Positions 39,358 through 49,407 are shown, counted from the stretch's first letter. The stretch is 64,000 nt of DNA from Rickettsia typhi (GCA_945898725.1 CAMDIK010000005.1:1-64000), one strand, 5' to 3'. Translations and numbers: made by a program. Notes: generated by a model not told the origin, from the letters alone.

Positions 39358-41405
39358 CACATTGGAAAAATATCGCACTAATTGGAATGCGGTGCACAGG
39401 GAAAACAGGGATTGCCCAGTATTTATCGGAGAAAATCGGCATGCCGTGCTACGATATAGATAAAATTATCGCGCAAAAAACTGGTAAAAGTATAGCAGAT
39501 TTAACAAATAATGGCGAGAATTGGGCGCACTTTCGCCAAATGGAAACAGAAATTTTACAAGAGTTGCTTCAAGAAGAAAATATCATAATATCTTGTGGCG
39601 GTGGGTGTGGCGTGAATGACGTAAAAATCAACGATACAACCTACGGAAAAATGCAATTTGACCTGCTAAATACCAGTAAAAATACATTCAAAATTTTACT
39701 TGAAAGCAGTGTTGAAAAAATTATCTCACGACTTAAAAATGATGTAAATTCCAAGCAAAATCGCCCTAAATTAACAAATCATAACAGTGTTGAAGAGGAG
39801 GTTATTTTACAGAATCATTATAGACAAGCAGGGTACCGAAAACTTGCAAATATCGCCGTAAATACTAGTGATGCAGAGAGAAATTTCGGACAAATTTCCC
39901 GAAATATCATTCAGAAAATTCATAAAAAAACCAATGCGGTTATAGGTTTTCCGGTTTTGCAGTCCCTATCGCCCGATGTTCATAATTATCTATATCAGGC
40001 AATGAATCTTGACGATCAATATGAGTTCATTCACCTGGAAATTTCCCCGCAAAATCTGCATAAAATTCGCAACTACATCTTGGAAAACAATCTATATGGA
40101 ATTAGTGTTACCACCCCGCACAAGGTTGAAATAATGCAATATTTAGACGTTATAGACGACTCTGCGCGTGAAATTGGCGCGGTAAATACCATTATCAGGG
40201 GTGAAAAAAATGAGCTTATAGGTTATAATACAGATTATATTGGTATTGTAAAATCGCTTGAAAATATTGAGAATTTACCAGAAAAACGTATTGCAATTTT
40301 GGGTTGTGGCGGGGCTGGTATGGCGGCAATTTATGGGCTGAAAAAGATATGTAAAAATATCACAATACTAAACCGAGATATGGAAAAATGCACTGAAATT
40401 GCTAGAAAATTTGGGTGTGAATGTGGAAATATTTCAAACTTTAATCCGGATATTTTTGACATCATAATTAATTGTACTTCGTGCGGACATAATATTCACG
40501 AATGCCCCGTAAATACTGCGAAAATTACCTCACAGCACACGGTTTTTGATATTATTTATCACCCACTGGAAACAAAATTGCTTAAAGAATCCAGGGAAAA
40601 TGGGGCGAAAATTATCATTGGCACTGAAATGTTAATCAACCAAATGGTGCAGCAATATGAATTATATACGAATATTACGCCAAATATTGAAGATATGCGA
40701 AGTATTGTTGAAGGTAAGATTCAGCAAAATTTACAGCTGGAGAAGCTAAAATCGCGCATTTTTATTTCTATTTTTGGCACAAGTATATCGGAAATTCGTG
40801 ACAAAATATTACAAGCAAAAAAGCACACAAAAAATATCGAAATTCGCATAGATTCATTGGTAAATCTTGAAATGGATTCTATCAATAAAATTGCAAATAT
40901 CGCAGAGGGAATGAACGTAATTTTAACCTGCAGAAAACTGGAACACGGCGGCAATTACACTGGAAAAAACTACAATGAAATCATGAAAAAAGCATCGCAT
41001 TTGTTTGATTTTATTGACATTGATCACCTGGATTGGGAAATTGCGAAAATACTGCGTGAAAATAAGGCGAAAATTATACTATCCTATCACAATTTTCATG
41101 AAACCCCGGCGCCTGAAATGCTGCGTAAAATAATCGAAAACATGAGGAATTACGCAGATTTTTGCAAAATTGCAACACGCGTAAATTCAGAAGCGGAAAA
41201 TGCAATTTTGGCATCAATGCTAAGCCTTGAGGGCAATATTATTGCAATAGGAATGGGGAATTTGGGCAGAATTTTACGCGTGAGTAATATTTTATTTGAC
41301 TCTAAAATTACCTTTGCTACCCTGTCAAGGGCGGAAATTACTGCGCCTGGACAACTTTCTTTTGAAGAAATGGTGAATTTTTACAGAATTTTATTGAACA
41401 ACTAA
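39342..41405 (+). CDS. Trifunctional fusion: shikimate kinase - shikimate dehydrogenase - type I 3-dehydroquinate dehydratase
   Basis: One uninterrupted 687-aa ORF. SK residues about 1-194 (GMRCTGKT, DIDKII, FRQMETEIL, CGGG); SDH about 197-465 (SLSPDVHN, VTTPHK, AVNTI, GYNTDYIG, GCGGAGMAA); DHQase about 471-687 (IEIRIDSL, ILTCR, ILSYHNFHETP, CKIATR, GRILRV). Confidence 0.94.
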   Translation: MPRILAHWKNIALIGMRCTGKTGIAQYLSEKIGMPCYDIDKIIAQKTGKSIADLTNNGENWAHFRQMETEILQELLQEENIIISCGGGCGVNDVKINDTTYGKMQFDLLNTSKNTFKILLESSVEKIISRLKNDVNSKQNRPKLTNHNSVEEEVILQNHYRQAGYRKLANIAVNTSDAERNFGQISRNIIQKIHKKTNAVIGFPVLQSLSPDVHNYLYQAMNLDDQYEFIHLEISPQNLHKIRNYILENNLYGISVTTPHKVEIMQYLDVIDDSAREIGAVNTIIRGEKNELIGYNTDYIGIVKSLENIENLPEKRIAILGCGGAGMAAIYGLKKICKNITILNRDMEKCTEIARKFGCECGNISNFNPDIFDIIINCTSCGHNIHECPVNTAKITSQHTVFDIIYHPLETKLLKESRENGAKIIIGTEMLINQMVQQYELYTNITPNIEDMRSIVEGKIQQNLQLEKLKSRIFISIFGTSISEIRDKILQAKKHTKNIEIRIDSLVNLEMDSINKIANIAEGMNVILTCRKLEHGGNYTGKNYNEIMKKASHLFDFIDIDHLDWEIAKILRENKAKIILSYHNFHETPAPEMLRKIIENMRNYADFCKIATRVNSEAENAILASMLSLEGNIIAIGMGNLGRILRVSNILFDSKITFATLSRAEITAPGQLSFEEMVNFYRILLNN

Positions 41406-42493
41406 TGCCGGGGAACACTTTTGGGAAATTATTTCGCGTTACAACATTTGGGGAGTCTCACGGGGTTGCAATTGGGTGTATAATCGATGGTTGTCCCTCA
41501 AATATCCCTATAACCATTGAAGAAATTCAAGATGACCTAAATCTGCGAAAGCCGGGGCAAAGCAGCATCACAACCGACAGAAATGAGGGCGACAGAGCCG
41601 AAATTTTATCGGGAATTTTTGAAGGAAAAACCACCGGCACTCCAATTGCAATAATCATACACAATAAAGACCAAAGATCGCAAGATTATTCTAAAATTAA
41701 AGATATTTTTCGCCCCTCTCATGCAGATTTCACGTATCAGGAAAAATACGGAACTCGCGATTATCGCGGAGGGGGTAGGTCTTCCGCAAGGGAAACGGCG
41801 GCGCGGGTTGCAGCGGGCGCAATTGCCAAAAAAATTATCGCAATTCATGGCGTGGAAGTTTTAAGTTATGTAGAGCAAGTTCACAATATTAAGGCAGAAA
41901 TTTCCCCTGAAAATGTTGAGAAAAGTGATATTTTTAGGAATATAATACGTTGCCCAGATGGCAATATAGCATCAAAAATGATAGATTTTATCGAAAAAAT
42001 TAAAGCAAATGGTGACTCTGTTGGTGGAATTATTCGTGGGGTGATAAAAAATTGCCCCGTGGGACTGGGAGACCCAGTTTTTCACAAACTTCACGCAGAT
42101 TTAGGCGCAGCAATGCTAGGAATTAACGCGGTAAAAGGTTTTGACATAGGCGCGGGATTTGAGTCAATAAATTACCTTGGATCGGAACATAATGATGAAA
42201 TTTGCGCCGAAAATGGCAGGGTTTTTACGAAAACCAATCGCGCGGGGGGGGTTGTTGGCGGCATTTCTAACGGCGAAGATATAATATTTCGCGTTGCCTT
42301 TAAGCCGGTTTCAACAATCAAAAAACCCCAGTCCAGCGTTGATATTCACGGTAATAATATTAAGATTGATACAATCGATGGCAGGCATGATCCATGCGTT
42401 TTGCCGCGCGCGGTGCCAATTGTTGACGCAATGTCCGCCTTGGTAATTGCAGATCATTTGCTGATGAATTTATCTTGCAAATTCAAGGAATAA
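41405..42493 (+). CDS. aroC: Chorismate synthase
   Basis: NTFGKLFRVTTFGESHGVAIGCIIDGCPSNI, RGGGRSSARETAARVAAGAIA, DGRHDPCVLPRAVPIVDAM. Confidence 0.98.
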   Translation: MPGNTFGKLFRVTTFGESHGVAIGCIIDGCPSNIPITIEEIQDDLNLRKPGQSSITTDRNEGDRAEILSGIFEGKTTGTPIAIIIHNKDQRSQDYSKIKDIFRPSHADFTYQEKYGTRDYRGGGRSSARETAARVAAGAIAKKIIAIHGVEVLSYVEQVHNIKAEISPENVEKSDIFRNIIRCPDGNIASKMIDFIEKIKANGDSVGGIIRGVIKNCPVGLGDPVFHKLHADLGAAMLGINAVKGFDIGAGFESINYLGSEHNDEICAENGRVFTKTNRAGGVVGGISNGEDIIFRVAFKPVSTIKKPQSSVDIHGNNIKIDTIDGRHDPCVLPRAVPIVDAMSALVIADHLLMNLSCKFKE

Positions 42494-42512
42494 TGGTGAA
42501 AAAATGCAATAC

Positions 42513-42589
42513 TGGTGGGTGATATTGGGCTCGAACCAACGACCTCTACGATGTCAACGTAACGCTCTAACCAACTGAGCTAATCACCC
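42513..42589 (-). tRNA. tRNA-Val (anticodon GAC), 3' CCA encoded
   Basis: Reverse complement GGGTGATTAGCTCAGTTGGTTAGAGCGTTACGTTGACATCGTAGAGGTCGTTGGTTCGAGCCCAATATCACCCACCA. Confidence 0.96.
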
Positions 42590-42641
42590 ACATTTATTCA
42601 TTATAAATTATGAAAAATAAAATACAATAAATATTTTACCC

Positions 42642-43550
42642 CTACTTCCACCTGCGATGCAGCCAAAACCATTGCCATTTATTTTGCTGAATATCCCTGG
42701 AAATATGGTCATTTACAATTCTTGCAAGAGCCTCGGGAGACGTCTTGCCATCTTTATCCGGGTGATAAATTTCACTAAATTTCATGGTAAATTTGGTTTC
42801 GCGCATTGGCTGCCTTAGGCAATTAATGCCAATCACAGGGAGATTGTATTTCGTTGCAAGTTTTGCAAAAAAAACTGAAGTCATAGCGGTTTTATCCAGC
42901 AATGGCAGGGGAATTCCGTTTCCATCACGATGATCTTGAAAAATTGATATTGGGCTTCCCGCGGAAATTGCTGTAATAATTTGCTTCATATTCAAACTGC
43001 CCTTAGCAATTTTTTTATTATTATCCACCTTATACACTAAATTTATCAATGGATTATTGGGTTTTCTATAAATAGCATAGGCGGTAATTCCATGAAAAGA
43101 TAAAAATTTTCCAACAAACCACCAGTTGCCAATATGCTCCAAAATAATAATCACAGACTGCTTTTTTTGCGCATAATTTATTAGAATATCTTCATTTTCC
43201 AAAGTCACATATTTCCGCAAACTGCGCCAGGATCTGAAGAAAAAATGCGGCGTTTCCCCGGCAAATCTTCCGGTATTAAACCAGATTTTCTTCGTCAAGG
43301 AACGCACAAAAATTTCGTCCATCAGGGGGTAAATAAACCGCAAATTATTCAAAATTCTGTGTGATGGCGGTAGAAATATTCCAAGATTTGCAAATATCAT
43401 ACCAAACAACCAGGAAGAAGCGCGAAATGGAATTAAATTCCCAATAATCACAACAGATATAAACAAAATAAATTCAACAATATGCCTGCAAAATTTTACA
43501 AATATCAATAAAATATCAAGCAATTTACGCATTTTTATCCACAAAATCAC
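42642..43550 (-). CDS. Lipid A biosynthesis acyltransferase-like (LpxL/HtrB family)
   Basis: VIIILEHIGNWWFVGKFLSFHG, IFQDHRDGNGIPLPLLDKTAMTSVFFAKLATKYNLPVIGIN. Confidence 0.85.
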   Translation of the reverse strand: MILWIKMRKLLDILLIFVKFCRHIVEFILFISVVIIGNLIPFRASSWLFGMIFANLGIFLPPSHRILNNLRFIYPLMDEIFVRSLTKKIWFNTGRFAGETPHFFFRSWRSLRKYVTLENEDILINYAQKKQSVIIILEHIGNWWFVGKFLSFHGITAYAIYRKPNNPLINLVYKVDNNKKIAKGSLNMKQIITAISAGSPISIFQDHRDGNGIPLPLLDKTAMTSVFFAKLATKYNLPVIGINCLRQPMRETKFTMKFSEIYHPDKDGKTSPEALARIVNDHISRDIQQNKWQWFWLHRRWK

Positions 43551-44896
43551 ACTATTGAACCATCTTCTAAATTATTTGCAATATTTTTAAAATCATCACC
43601 GCGTTCTTCAAAATTTGCATATTGATCAAAACTTGCGCACATCGGCGAAAGTAACACAATCGGATTCTTCACCAACCCGTTTTTAATGTCATTTTTTGCC
43701 TGTAAATATGCTGCATTTACTGCATTTTTCATGTTTTTGGATAGCTCTTTTCGTGCATCATTTGGCAGGTCATCATAAAATTCTTGTGCGGCATCACCTA
43801 TTAGAAAAAATTTCATAATTCTTGGGTATAAATCTGAAATATCCTTGATTGCATTGGGATATTTACTAACTCCGCCGGCTATCAGGTAAATTTCGCTCAA
43901 ACTTGCTATAGCCTGGCGAGCGGCATCCGGATTTGTTGCTTTGCTGTCATTTATAAAGGTTATTCCCTGTAAAATCAGCGCTTTTTCCATTCTGTGGGGT
44001 AGAGATTCAAATTTGCAAATTGCACCCCAAATATCATGAATATCAAAACCTTCTGTAATCAAAAAAGCCAGCGCGGCTAGGATATTTTGCATATTATGCA
44101 CGCCAATAATCTGCGGAATTTGCCCACCAAGTGGCAAAATTTCACCATTTTTATAGAACTTTCCGGCATAATAGCTATAACCATTTTGCAAAATTTTCTT
44201 ACAAGAAATGCCTATTGCCCCTGGGATTTTATGAAAAATATTCGCGCAATTCTCATCGTCCAAAGAGATAATTGAAACGGAATTTGCCTGAAAAATTTTA
44301 GCTTTTTGCTGCGAATATTCCTCAATATTTCCATGATGCTCCAGGTGATCCGGCGTGATATTCAGTAGAATTCCCGCATAAATATTCAAATTTGAAATCT
44401 CTAATTGGTAAGACGAACACTCAAGCGTGATGTAATTTATATTCGAAAAATCGCAGGAAAGCACGGGCTTTCCAATGTTTCCACAGGCAATTGAGCGCGC
44501 GCCAAGATTATTTAAAGCAAAATCTATCAGCGATGTGGTTGTAGATTTTCCATTTGTGCCTGTGATTCCTATGATTTTTTGCATTTTTGAAAGATTTTGG
44601 CACATAATATCGTAATCCGATACAATTTTAATGCTAAGTTCGCGCAATTTCACAATAATTTCATGCGGATTATGCGTTGTTCTAAACCCCGGGCTTACCA
44701 CGCAAAATTCTAAATTCTGTGGCAAGTTTGCCAAAGATTTTACAATATAATTTGATGAAATATTAAGGTTATTTGCAAGATTTATTGCAGAATTTTGACT
44801 ATCATCGTATAGGTAAATGTGATAAAATTCTTTTAAAAATTTACACACAGAAGCGCCGGTTTTGCCACAACCAACAACTAAAATATTTTTTTTCAT
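43547..44896 (-). CDS. murD: UDP-N-acetylmuramoylalanine--D-glutamate ligase
   Basis: ILVVGCGKTGASVCKFL, GITGTNGKSTTTSLI, LNITPDHLEHHGN, FINDSKATNPDAARQA. Start trimmed to MKKNIL. Confidence 0.96.
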   Translation of the reverse strand: MKKNILVVGCGKTGASVCKFLKEFYHIYLYDDSQNSAINLANNLNISSNYIVKSLANLPQNLEFCVVSPGFRTTHNPHEIIVKLRELSIKIVSDYDIMCQNLSKMQKIIGITGTNGKSTTTSLIDFALNNLGARSIACGNIGKPVLSCDFSNINYITLECSSYQLEISNLNIYAGILLNITPDHLEHHGNIEEYSQQKAKIFQANSVSIISLDDENCANIFHKIPGAIGISCKKILQNGYSYYAGKFYKNGEILPLGGQIPQIIGVHNMQNILAALAFLITEGFDIHDIWGAICKFESLPHRMEKALILQGITFINDSKATNPDAARQAIASLSEIYLIAGGVSKYPNAIKDISDLYPRIMKFFLIGDAAQEFYDDLPNDARKELSKNMKNAVNAAYLQAKNDIKNGLVKNPIVLLSPMCASFDQYANFEERGDDFKNIANNLEDGSIV

Positions 44897-45039
44897 ACAG
44901 CCATTAAACACGGAACTTGCAGAAATAACTAAATATATCAAGGCTTTTTGTCAAGTGTTTTTTATATAAAATCATGTAAAAACATTTGACAATTATTACC
45001 CGTGCTTTAGGTTTTTATTCTAGGAATTTTCACTAATGT

Positions 45040-46056
45040 ATGACAGCAATATATAATATAGCAATCGTAGGTGCAACCGGGAATGTTGGCAAAGAAATTA
45101 TCAAAATACTTGAAGAAAGGAAGTTTCCGTGCAATGAAATTTACCTTCTGGCATCGGAAAATTCCGCAGGAAGACTGGTAACATTTAATAAAAGGGAGAT
45201 ACAGGTTACCCTGCTTGAGAATTTTGACTTCTCCAAAGCGCAGATTGCATTTTTCTCTGCAGGTGGTGCTATTTCCGAAATTTACGCCCCAAAAGCTGGC
45301 GCTGCCGGTTGCTATGTGATTGATAATACGTCATTTTTCAGAATGCATGAAAGTGTGCCGCTTATTGTTCCTGAAGTGAATTCCGGTGACATTAAAATGA
45401 TTAAAAATTCAAAGATTATTGCAAATCCAAATTGCTCAACAGCCCAAATGGTTGTGGCGCTAAAACCGCTTCACGATGAATATCAAATCAAACGCATCGT
45501 GATAAGCACTTATCAGGCGGTTTCCGGAAAAGGCAAGGAGGCAATGGACGAATTGTATCATCAAACAAAAAGAATGTTTGAAGCAGCTGGGTTGGAGCCG
45601 GCGGTTTTTACCAAGCAAATTGCGTTCAACTGCATTCCCCATATTGATGTATTTTTGGAAGATGGTAACACGAAAGAAGAGTGGAAAATGATCGTAGAAA
45701 CAAAGAAAATACTGGGCCAAAATATCGAAGTTAGCGCAACATGCGTGCGCGTTCCTGTGTTTAATTGCCATAGTGAATCCGTAAATATTGAATTCGAAAA
45801 AGAGTTTGAAATGGAGGAAATAGTGGACATACTTAGCACTGCCGATGGGGTGTTTTTACTTGACAGACCGGATAAAAATATATACGCCACCCCCGCAGAA
45901 TTGAATCAAACCGATGCGGTTTATGTTTCGCGCGTTCGCCGCGATTCTTCAGTGAAAAATGGGTTAAATATGTGGATTGTTGCGGACAATCTTCGCAAAG
46001 GTGCAGCGCTTAATGCTATTCAAATTGCTGAACTTTTGATAAAGAATATTAACTAG
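45040..46056 (+). CDS. asd: Aspartate-semialdehyde dehydrogenase
   Basis: IAIVGATGNVGKEIIKIL, NPNCSTAQMVVALKPLHD, TYQAVSGKGKEAMDEL, ATCVRVPVFNCHSESV. Confidence 0.97.
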   Translation: MTAIYNIAIVGATGNVGKEIIKILEERKFPCNEIYLLASENSAGRLVTFNKREIQVTLLENFDFSKAQIAFFSAGGAISEIYAPKAGAAGCYVIDNTSFFRMHESVPLIVPEVNSGDIKMIKNSKIIANPNCSTAQMVVALKPLHDEYQIKRIVISTYQAVSGKGKEAMDELYHQTKRMFEAAGLEPAVFTKQIAFNCIPHIDVFLEDGNTKEEWKMIVETKKILGQNIEVSATCVRVPVFNCHSESVNIEFEKEFEMEEIVDILSTADGVFLLDRPDKNIYATPAELNQTDAVYVSRVRRDSSVKNGLNMWIVADNLRKGAALNAIQIAELLIKNIN

Positions 46057-46960
46057 CCTCGCTCATAAGTTCCGAATTTATATCACGATATTTGCTATTG
46101 TGCAATCTATCGTTAATGCAGCTTGCGCTTGCCTGCATTTTATTGTTTAAGGTATCCTGCCGCTCGGTGGCTGTGGTGATAAATTCTTTTTTTTGCGCGT
46201 CGGATAAATCTGAAAAATTGTCATATTTCCTAGTTATTTCCTGCATTTTCTTCGATTGCTTGAAAACATTTTCATGAAGCGTGGCGGTTTCAAATATACA
46301 ACGATGTGCGAATTCCCCTTCAAAACATTTCGGATCATTCGTAAGCCCAATCAGCTCTTCATCAATAACCTGGGCATAGTTATGCAAAGCATGCACAAAG
46401 CTAATTTTATTTTGGTATTTTTTAAACAAATTTCGGGTTATCATGCGTAAATTCGCACAGTCAACGGCATCAATAAACACCACTTTTTTGCCGGATTTCA
46501 GGCCATCTTGAATAATTTTTTCCACATATTTCCCATTGCGGTTATTCGTTAAAACGCCACTTGCATAGCGAATTAAGTGCACGGTATTTTTCGGATTTAT
46601 GCGCGACTTCATTACATAATCGCGACGCGAATCTTCGTAAATTGTATAATTTATGTGACTAAAGCGCTCATTTTCCAGGCCGCTATCCACGGTTTCACAT
46701 TGGGAATAATCGGTAAAACCGGGAGGGCAAATTTGCGCCCCCATTTCAGGATCGGAAGATTTATAACCAGTGCCATAAGATGGGTCAAAACTGTGAATTG
46801 TTATTTTGTATCCTTGCTTATTAAGATCTTGAGAGTACGAATTATATTCATGATTGATCATCGCCCCAGCGCCTATTGCTATAAAAATAGCCTCTTTTGC
46901 ATTGGCAAATGTGCCAGCTAATTGCGAAAACAGTAAAACCAATAAAAATGCAAATTTCAT
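46049..46960 (-). CDS. Secreted orphan protein (signal peptide)
   Basis: MKFAFLLVLLFSQLAGTFANAKEA signal peptide; no recognised domain. Confidence 0.6.
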   Translation of the reverse strand: MKFAFLLVLLFSQLAGTFANAKEAIFIAIGAGAMINHEYNSYSQDLNKQGYKITIHSFDPSYGTGYKSSDPEMGAQICPPGFTDYSQCETVDSGLENERFSHINYTIYEDSRRDYVMKSRINPKNTVHLIRYASGVLTNNRNGKYVEKIIQDGLKSGKKVVFIDAVDCANLRMITRNLFKKYQNKISFVHALHNYAQVIDEELIGLTNDPKCFEGEFAHRCIFETATLHENVFKQSKKMQEITRKYDNFSDLSDAQKKEFITTATERQDTLNNKMQASASCINDRLHNSKYRDINSELMSEAS

Positions 46961-47011
46961 AGATCAATGAATATATTATATATATATATATATTCAGAAA
47001 TAATTGTCAAT

Positions 47012-47049
47012 AAAAAATTGCAACCACCACAGAAGTGAATGATTGCAAT
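47012..47049 (-). terminator. Terminator downstream of the desaturase gene
   Basis: Minus strand ATTGCAA...TTGCAAT stem with further partial pairing, then TTTTTTA. Confidence 0.55.
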
Positions 47050-47062
47050 TATATTATACTAT

Positions 47063-48208
47063 TTATATAGCCATTTTCCTCTTTAGGTAAGTAGAGAATT
47101 TGATAAACTCAGAGTAGCCAAGCTCTTCAGCTTTTTTGCACCAAGCCTTAACTTTTTCTGCCCTTTCAGCAACCGACAACCCAACGCCGTGCCAAACTTC
47201 CTCAAGCTCTTCTTTCATTTTGTAAACAGAGGCTATAATTTCATCTGAATTTACAATTTTTGAGACTTTAGATGCTTCAGCGCTAGTCATGGCAGATTTA
47301 TTTGTCATTAGTAATCTTAAAACCTGACCACAGGAAAGATCTAATTTACTGCTAACGAATGGAAATCTTTGCAGGGAAATTTTACGCAAAACACTCTCCT
47401 CATATTTCCTTAGACTGCGCATTTTATTGGAAAAGAAAGATAGATCGTGCCCAAATGTAAAAGCTTTTGAGCTTCTTTCAGGATAAGGCGCAAATTCATC
47501 AACCTTCGCCAAACCAAACTTTGACAAAACTTTAATGTAAATCCAGCCGATATCAAGTTCCCAAGGCTTGTAAGATAATCTTGCAGATCTTGGAAATGCG
47601 TGGTGATTATTGTGAAATTCCTCGCCACCTATTATAAGGCCTATAGGTAAAATCAGTGGGGATATATTGGTTGAAGTGTCTTTAGATGAAAAAGTTCTAT
47701 AGCCAAACCAGTGACCAATTCCATTAATAAACCCAGCAGCCCAGAATGGAATCCACGCCATTTGTATCAACCAAATTAACACACCAGTTGCGCCAAATAA
47801 ATAAATATTTATTGACAACATTGAGAAAATTCCCCAGGTTGAGTGCTTTGAATATAGATTATTTTCGATCCAGTCGCCAGGGGTGTGTTGACCATACATG
47901 TCCATAGTATCCTGACACCTTGCTTCTTTTTTGTAAAACAATACGCCAAGGAACATAACATTCCAAACGCCAAGATAAACCGGGCTATGCGGATCATTTT
48001 CCGTTTCGCATTTCGCGTGATGCTTTCTGTGAATTGCAACCCATTCTTTAGTAACCATACCAGTGGTAAGCCACAGCCAAAACCTGAAAAAATGACTAAT
48101 TAAAGGATGAAAAGTGACAGACTTGTGCGCCTGTGATCTATGAAGATATAACGTCACACCTGCAATAGTGATGTGCGTCATAATTAGAGTATAAACTAAT
48201 GGGGACAT
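47063..48208 (-). CDS. Acyl-CoA desaturase (fatty acid delta-9 desaturase family)
   Basis: LYLHRSQAHKS, AIHRKHHAKCETENDPHSP, GEEFHNNHHAFPRSARL: three His-box motifs. Confidence 0.93.
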   Translation of the reverse strand: MSPLVYTLIMTHITIAGVTLYLHRSQAHKSVTFHPLISHFFRFWLWLTTGMVTKEWVAIHRKHHAKCETENDPHSPVYLGVWNVMFLGVLFYKKEARCQDTMDMYGQHTPGDWIENNLYSKHSTWGIFSMLSINIYLFGATGVLIWLIQMAWIPFWAAGFINGIGHWFGYRTFSSKDTSTNISPLILPIGLIIGGEEFHNNHHAFPRSARLSYKPWELDIGWIYIKVLSKFGLAKVDEFAPYPERSSKAFTFGHDLSFFSNKMRSLRKYEESVLRKISLQRFPFVSSKLDLSCGQVLRLLMTNKSAMTSAEASKVSKIVNSDEIIASVYKMKEELEEVWHGVGLSVAERAEKVKAWCKKAEELGYSEFIKFSTYLKRKMAI

Positions 48209-48288
48209 AATATAAATAAAACCCTAAACCTTATAACTACCAAAGGAAATAATATACAAGAAAAAAATAAATATTTTTTACCCCGTTG

Positions 48289-49407
48289 TCACTGGGAATT
48301 TTCAATATCAAGAATTAATTTAATAACATGGTCAGCAACATCTTCCCCTGCCGGGATCTTGTGATCAGGCTTGCCATTGATATAAACCAAATGCTGCCCG
48401 GAACCCGCACCGGTAACGCCAATATTTGTATGCGCTGCCTCGCCAAGACCATTTACCACACAGCCCAAAACCGAAACTGTAATCGGTTTTAACACATGAG
48501 TTGTTGCACGTTCTATTTTGTCAATAACGCTGCAAACATCAAATTGCTGCCTTGCGCATGAAGGGCAAGAAACAATATTAACCCCGCGCGCACGTAAATT
48601 TAACGCTTTTAGTATGTCATAAGCCACTAAAATTTCCTCTTCCGGCTCTATTGAAAGTGATACGCGAATTGTGTCACCAATGCCTTGCATCAGCAAACCG
48701 CCTATTCCCATTGAAGATCGAACGGTTCCAATTGAGCGCGTGCCAGATTCCGTCACCCCAAGATGCAAAGGATAGTCACACGAAGCGGAAAGCAATTCGT
48801 AACTTTTTACCATTAACATCACACTAGATGCCTTAACACTAATTTTCGTTTGGAAAAAATCAAGATCTTCCAAGATTTTCACCGCGTCCATTGCGCTTTC
48901 CACAAGAGCTTCCGGGCATGGAGATTTATATTTTTCAAGCAATCTTTCCTCCAAAGACCCCGCATTTACGCCAATTCTAATGCTTGCACCGTAGTCTTTT
49001 ACAGCCTTTACCACTTCCCTTGCGCGCTCTGGAGACCCAATATTTCCGGGATTAATTCTAATACATTTTGCGCCCGCCATCACAGCTTCAATGCCACGTT
49101 TATAATGAAAATGCACGTCTGCAACAATAGGAACGGGAGATTCTTTTGCAATTTGCACCATTGCTTCTGTTGATTCCTTGTCCGGCACGGAAACGCGAAC
49201 TATTTCAGACCCGGCATCCACGCATCGCTGAATTTGTGCTAAAGTTCCCTTAATATCTGTTGTTAGAGTGTTTGTCATGGTTTGAACAACCACCGGATTA
49301 TCACCGCCAATTTTCACACTTCCCACAGAAACAACTTTAGTTTTTTTACGAACTATTTTACTAAACTCTCTTAAACTTCCATCTGTGATCATTTTTACAA
49401 TTTGCAT
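48289..49407 (-). CDS. ispG: 4-hydroxy-3-methylbut-2-en-1-yl diphosphate synthase
   Basis: VQTMTNTLTTDIKGTLAQIQRCVDAGSEIVRVSVPD, CIRINPGNIG, SCPSCARQQFDV, VLGCVVNGLGEAAHTNIGVTGAGSG. Confidence 0.97.
   Translation of the reverse strand: MQIVKMITDGSLREFSKIVRKKTKVVSVGSVKIGGDNPVVVQTMTNTLTTDIKGTLAQIQRCVDAGSEIVRVSVPDKESTEAMVQIAKESPVPIVADVHFHYKRGIEAVMAGAKCIRINPGNIGSPERAREVVKAVKDYGASIRIGVNAGSLEERLLEKYKSPCPEALVESAMDAVKILEDLDFFQTKISVKASSVMLMVKSYELLSASCDYPLHLGVTESGTRSIGTVRSSMGIGGLLMQGIGDTIRVSLSIEPEEEILVAYDILKALNLRARGVNIVSCPSCARQQFDVCSVIDKIERATTHVLKPITVSVLGCVVNGLGEAAHTNIGVTGAGSGQHLVYINGKPDHKIPAGEDVADHVIKLILDIENSQ

Noticed and set aside
46969-46994. (TA)n run as a possible phase-variation tract
   Set aside because: Short AT dinucleotide run in an AT-rich intergenic region; no evidence it affects a reading frame, though it could lie in a promoter.
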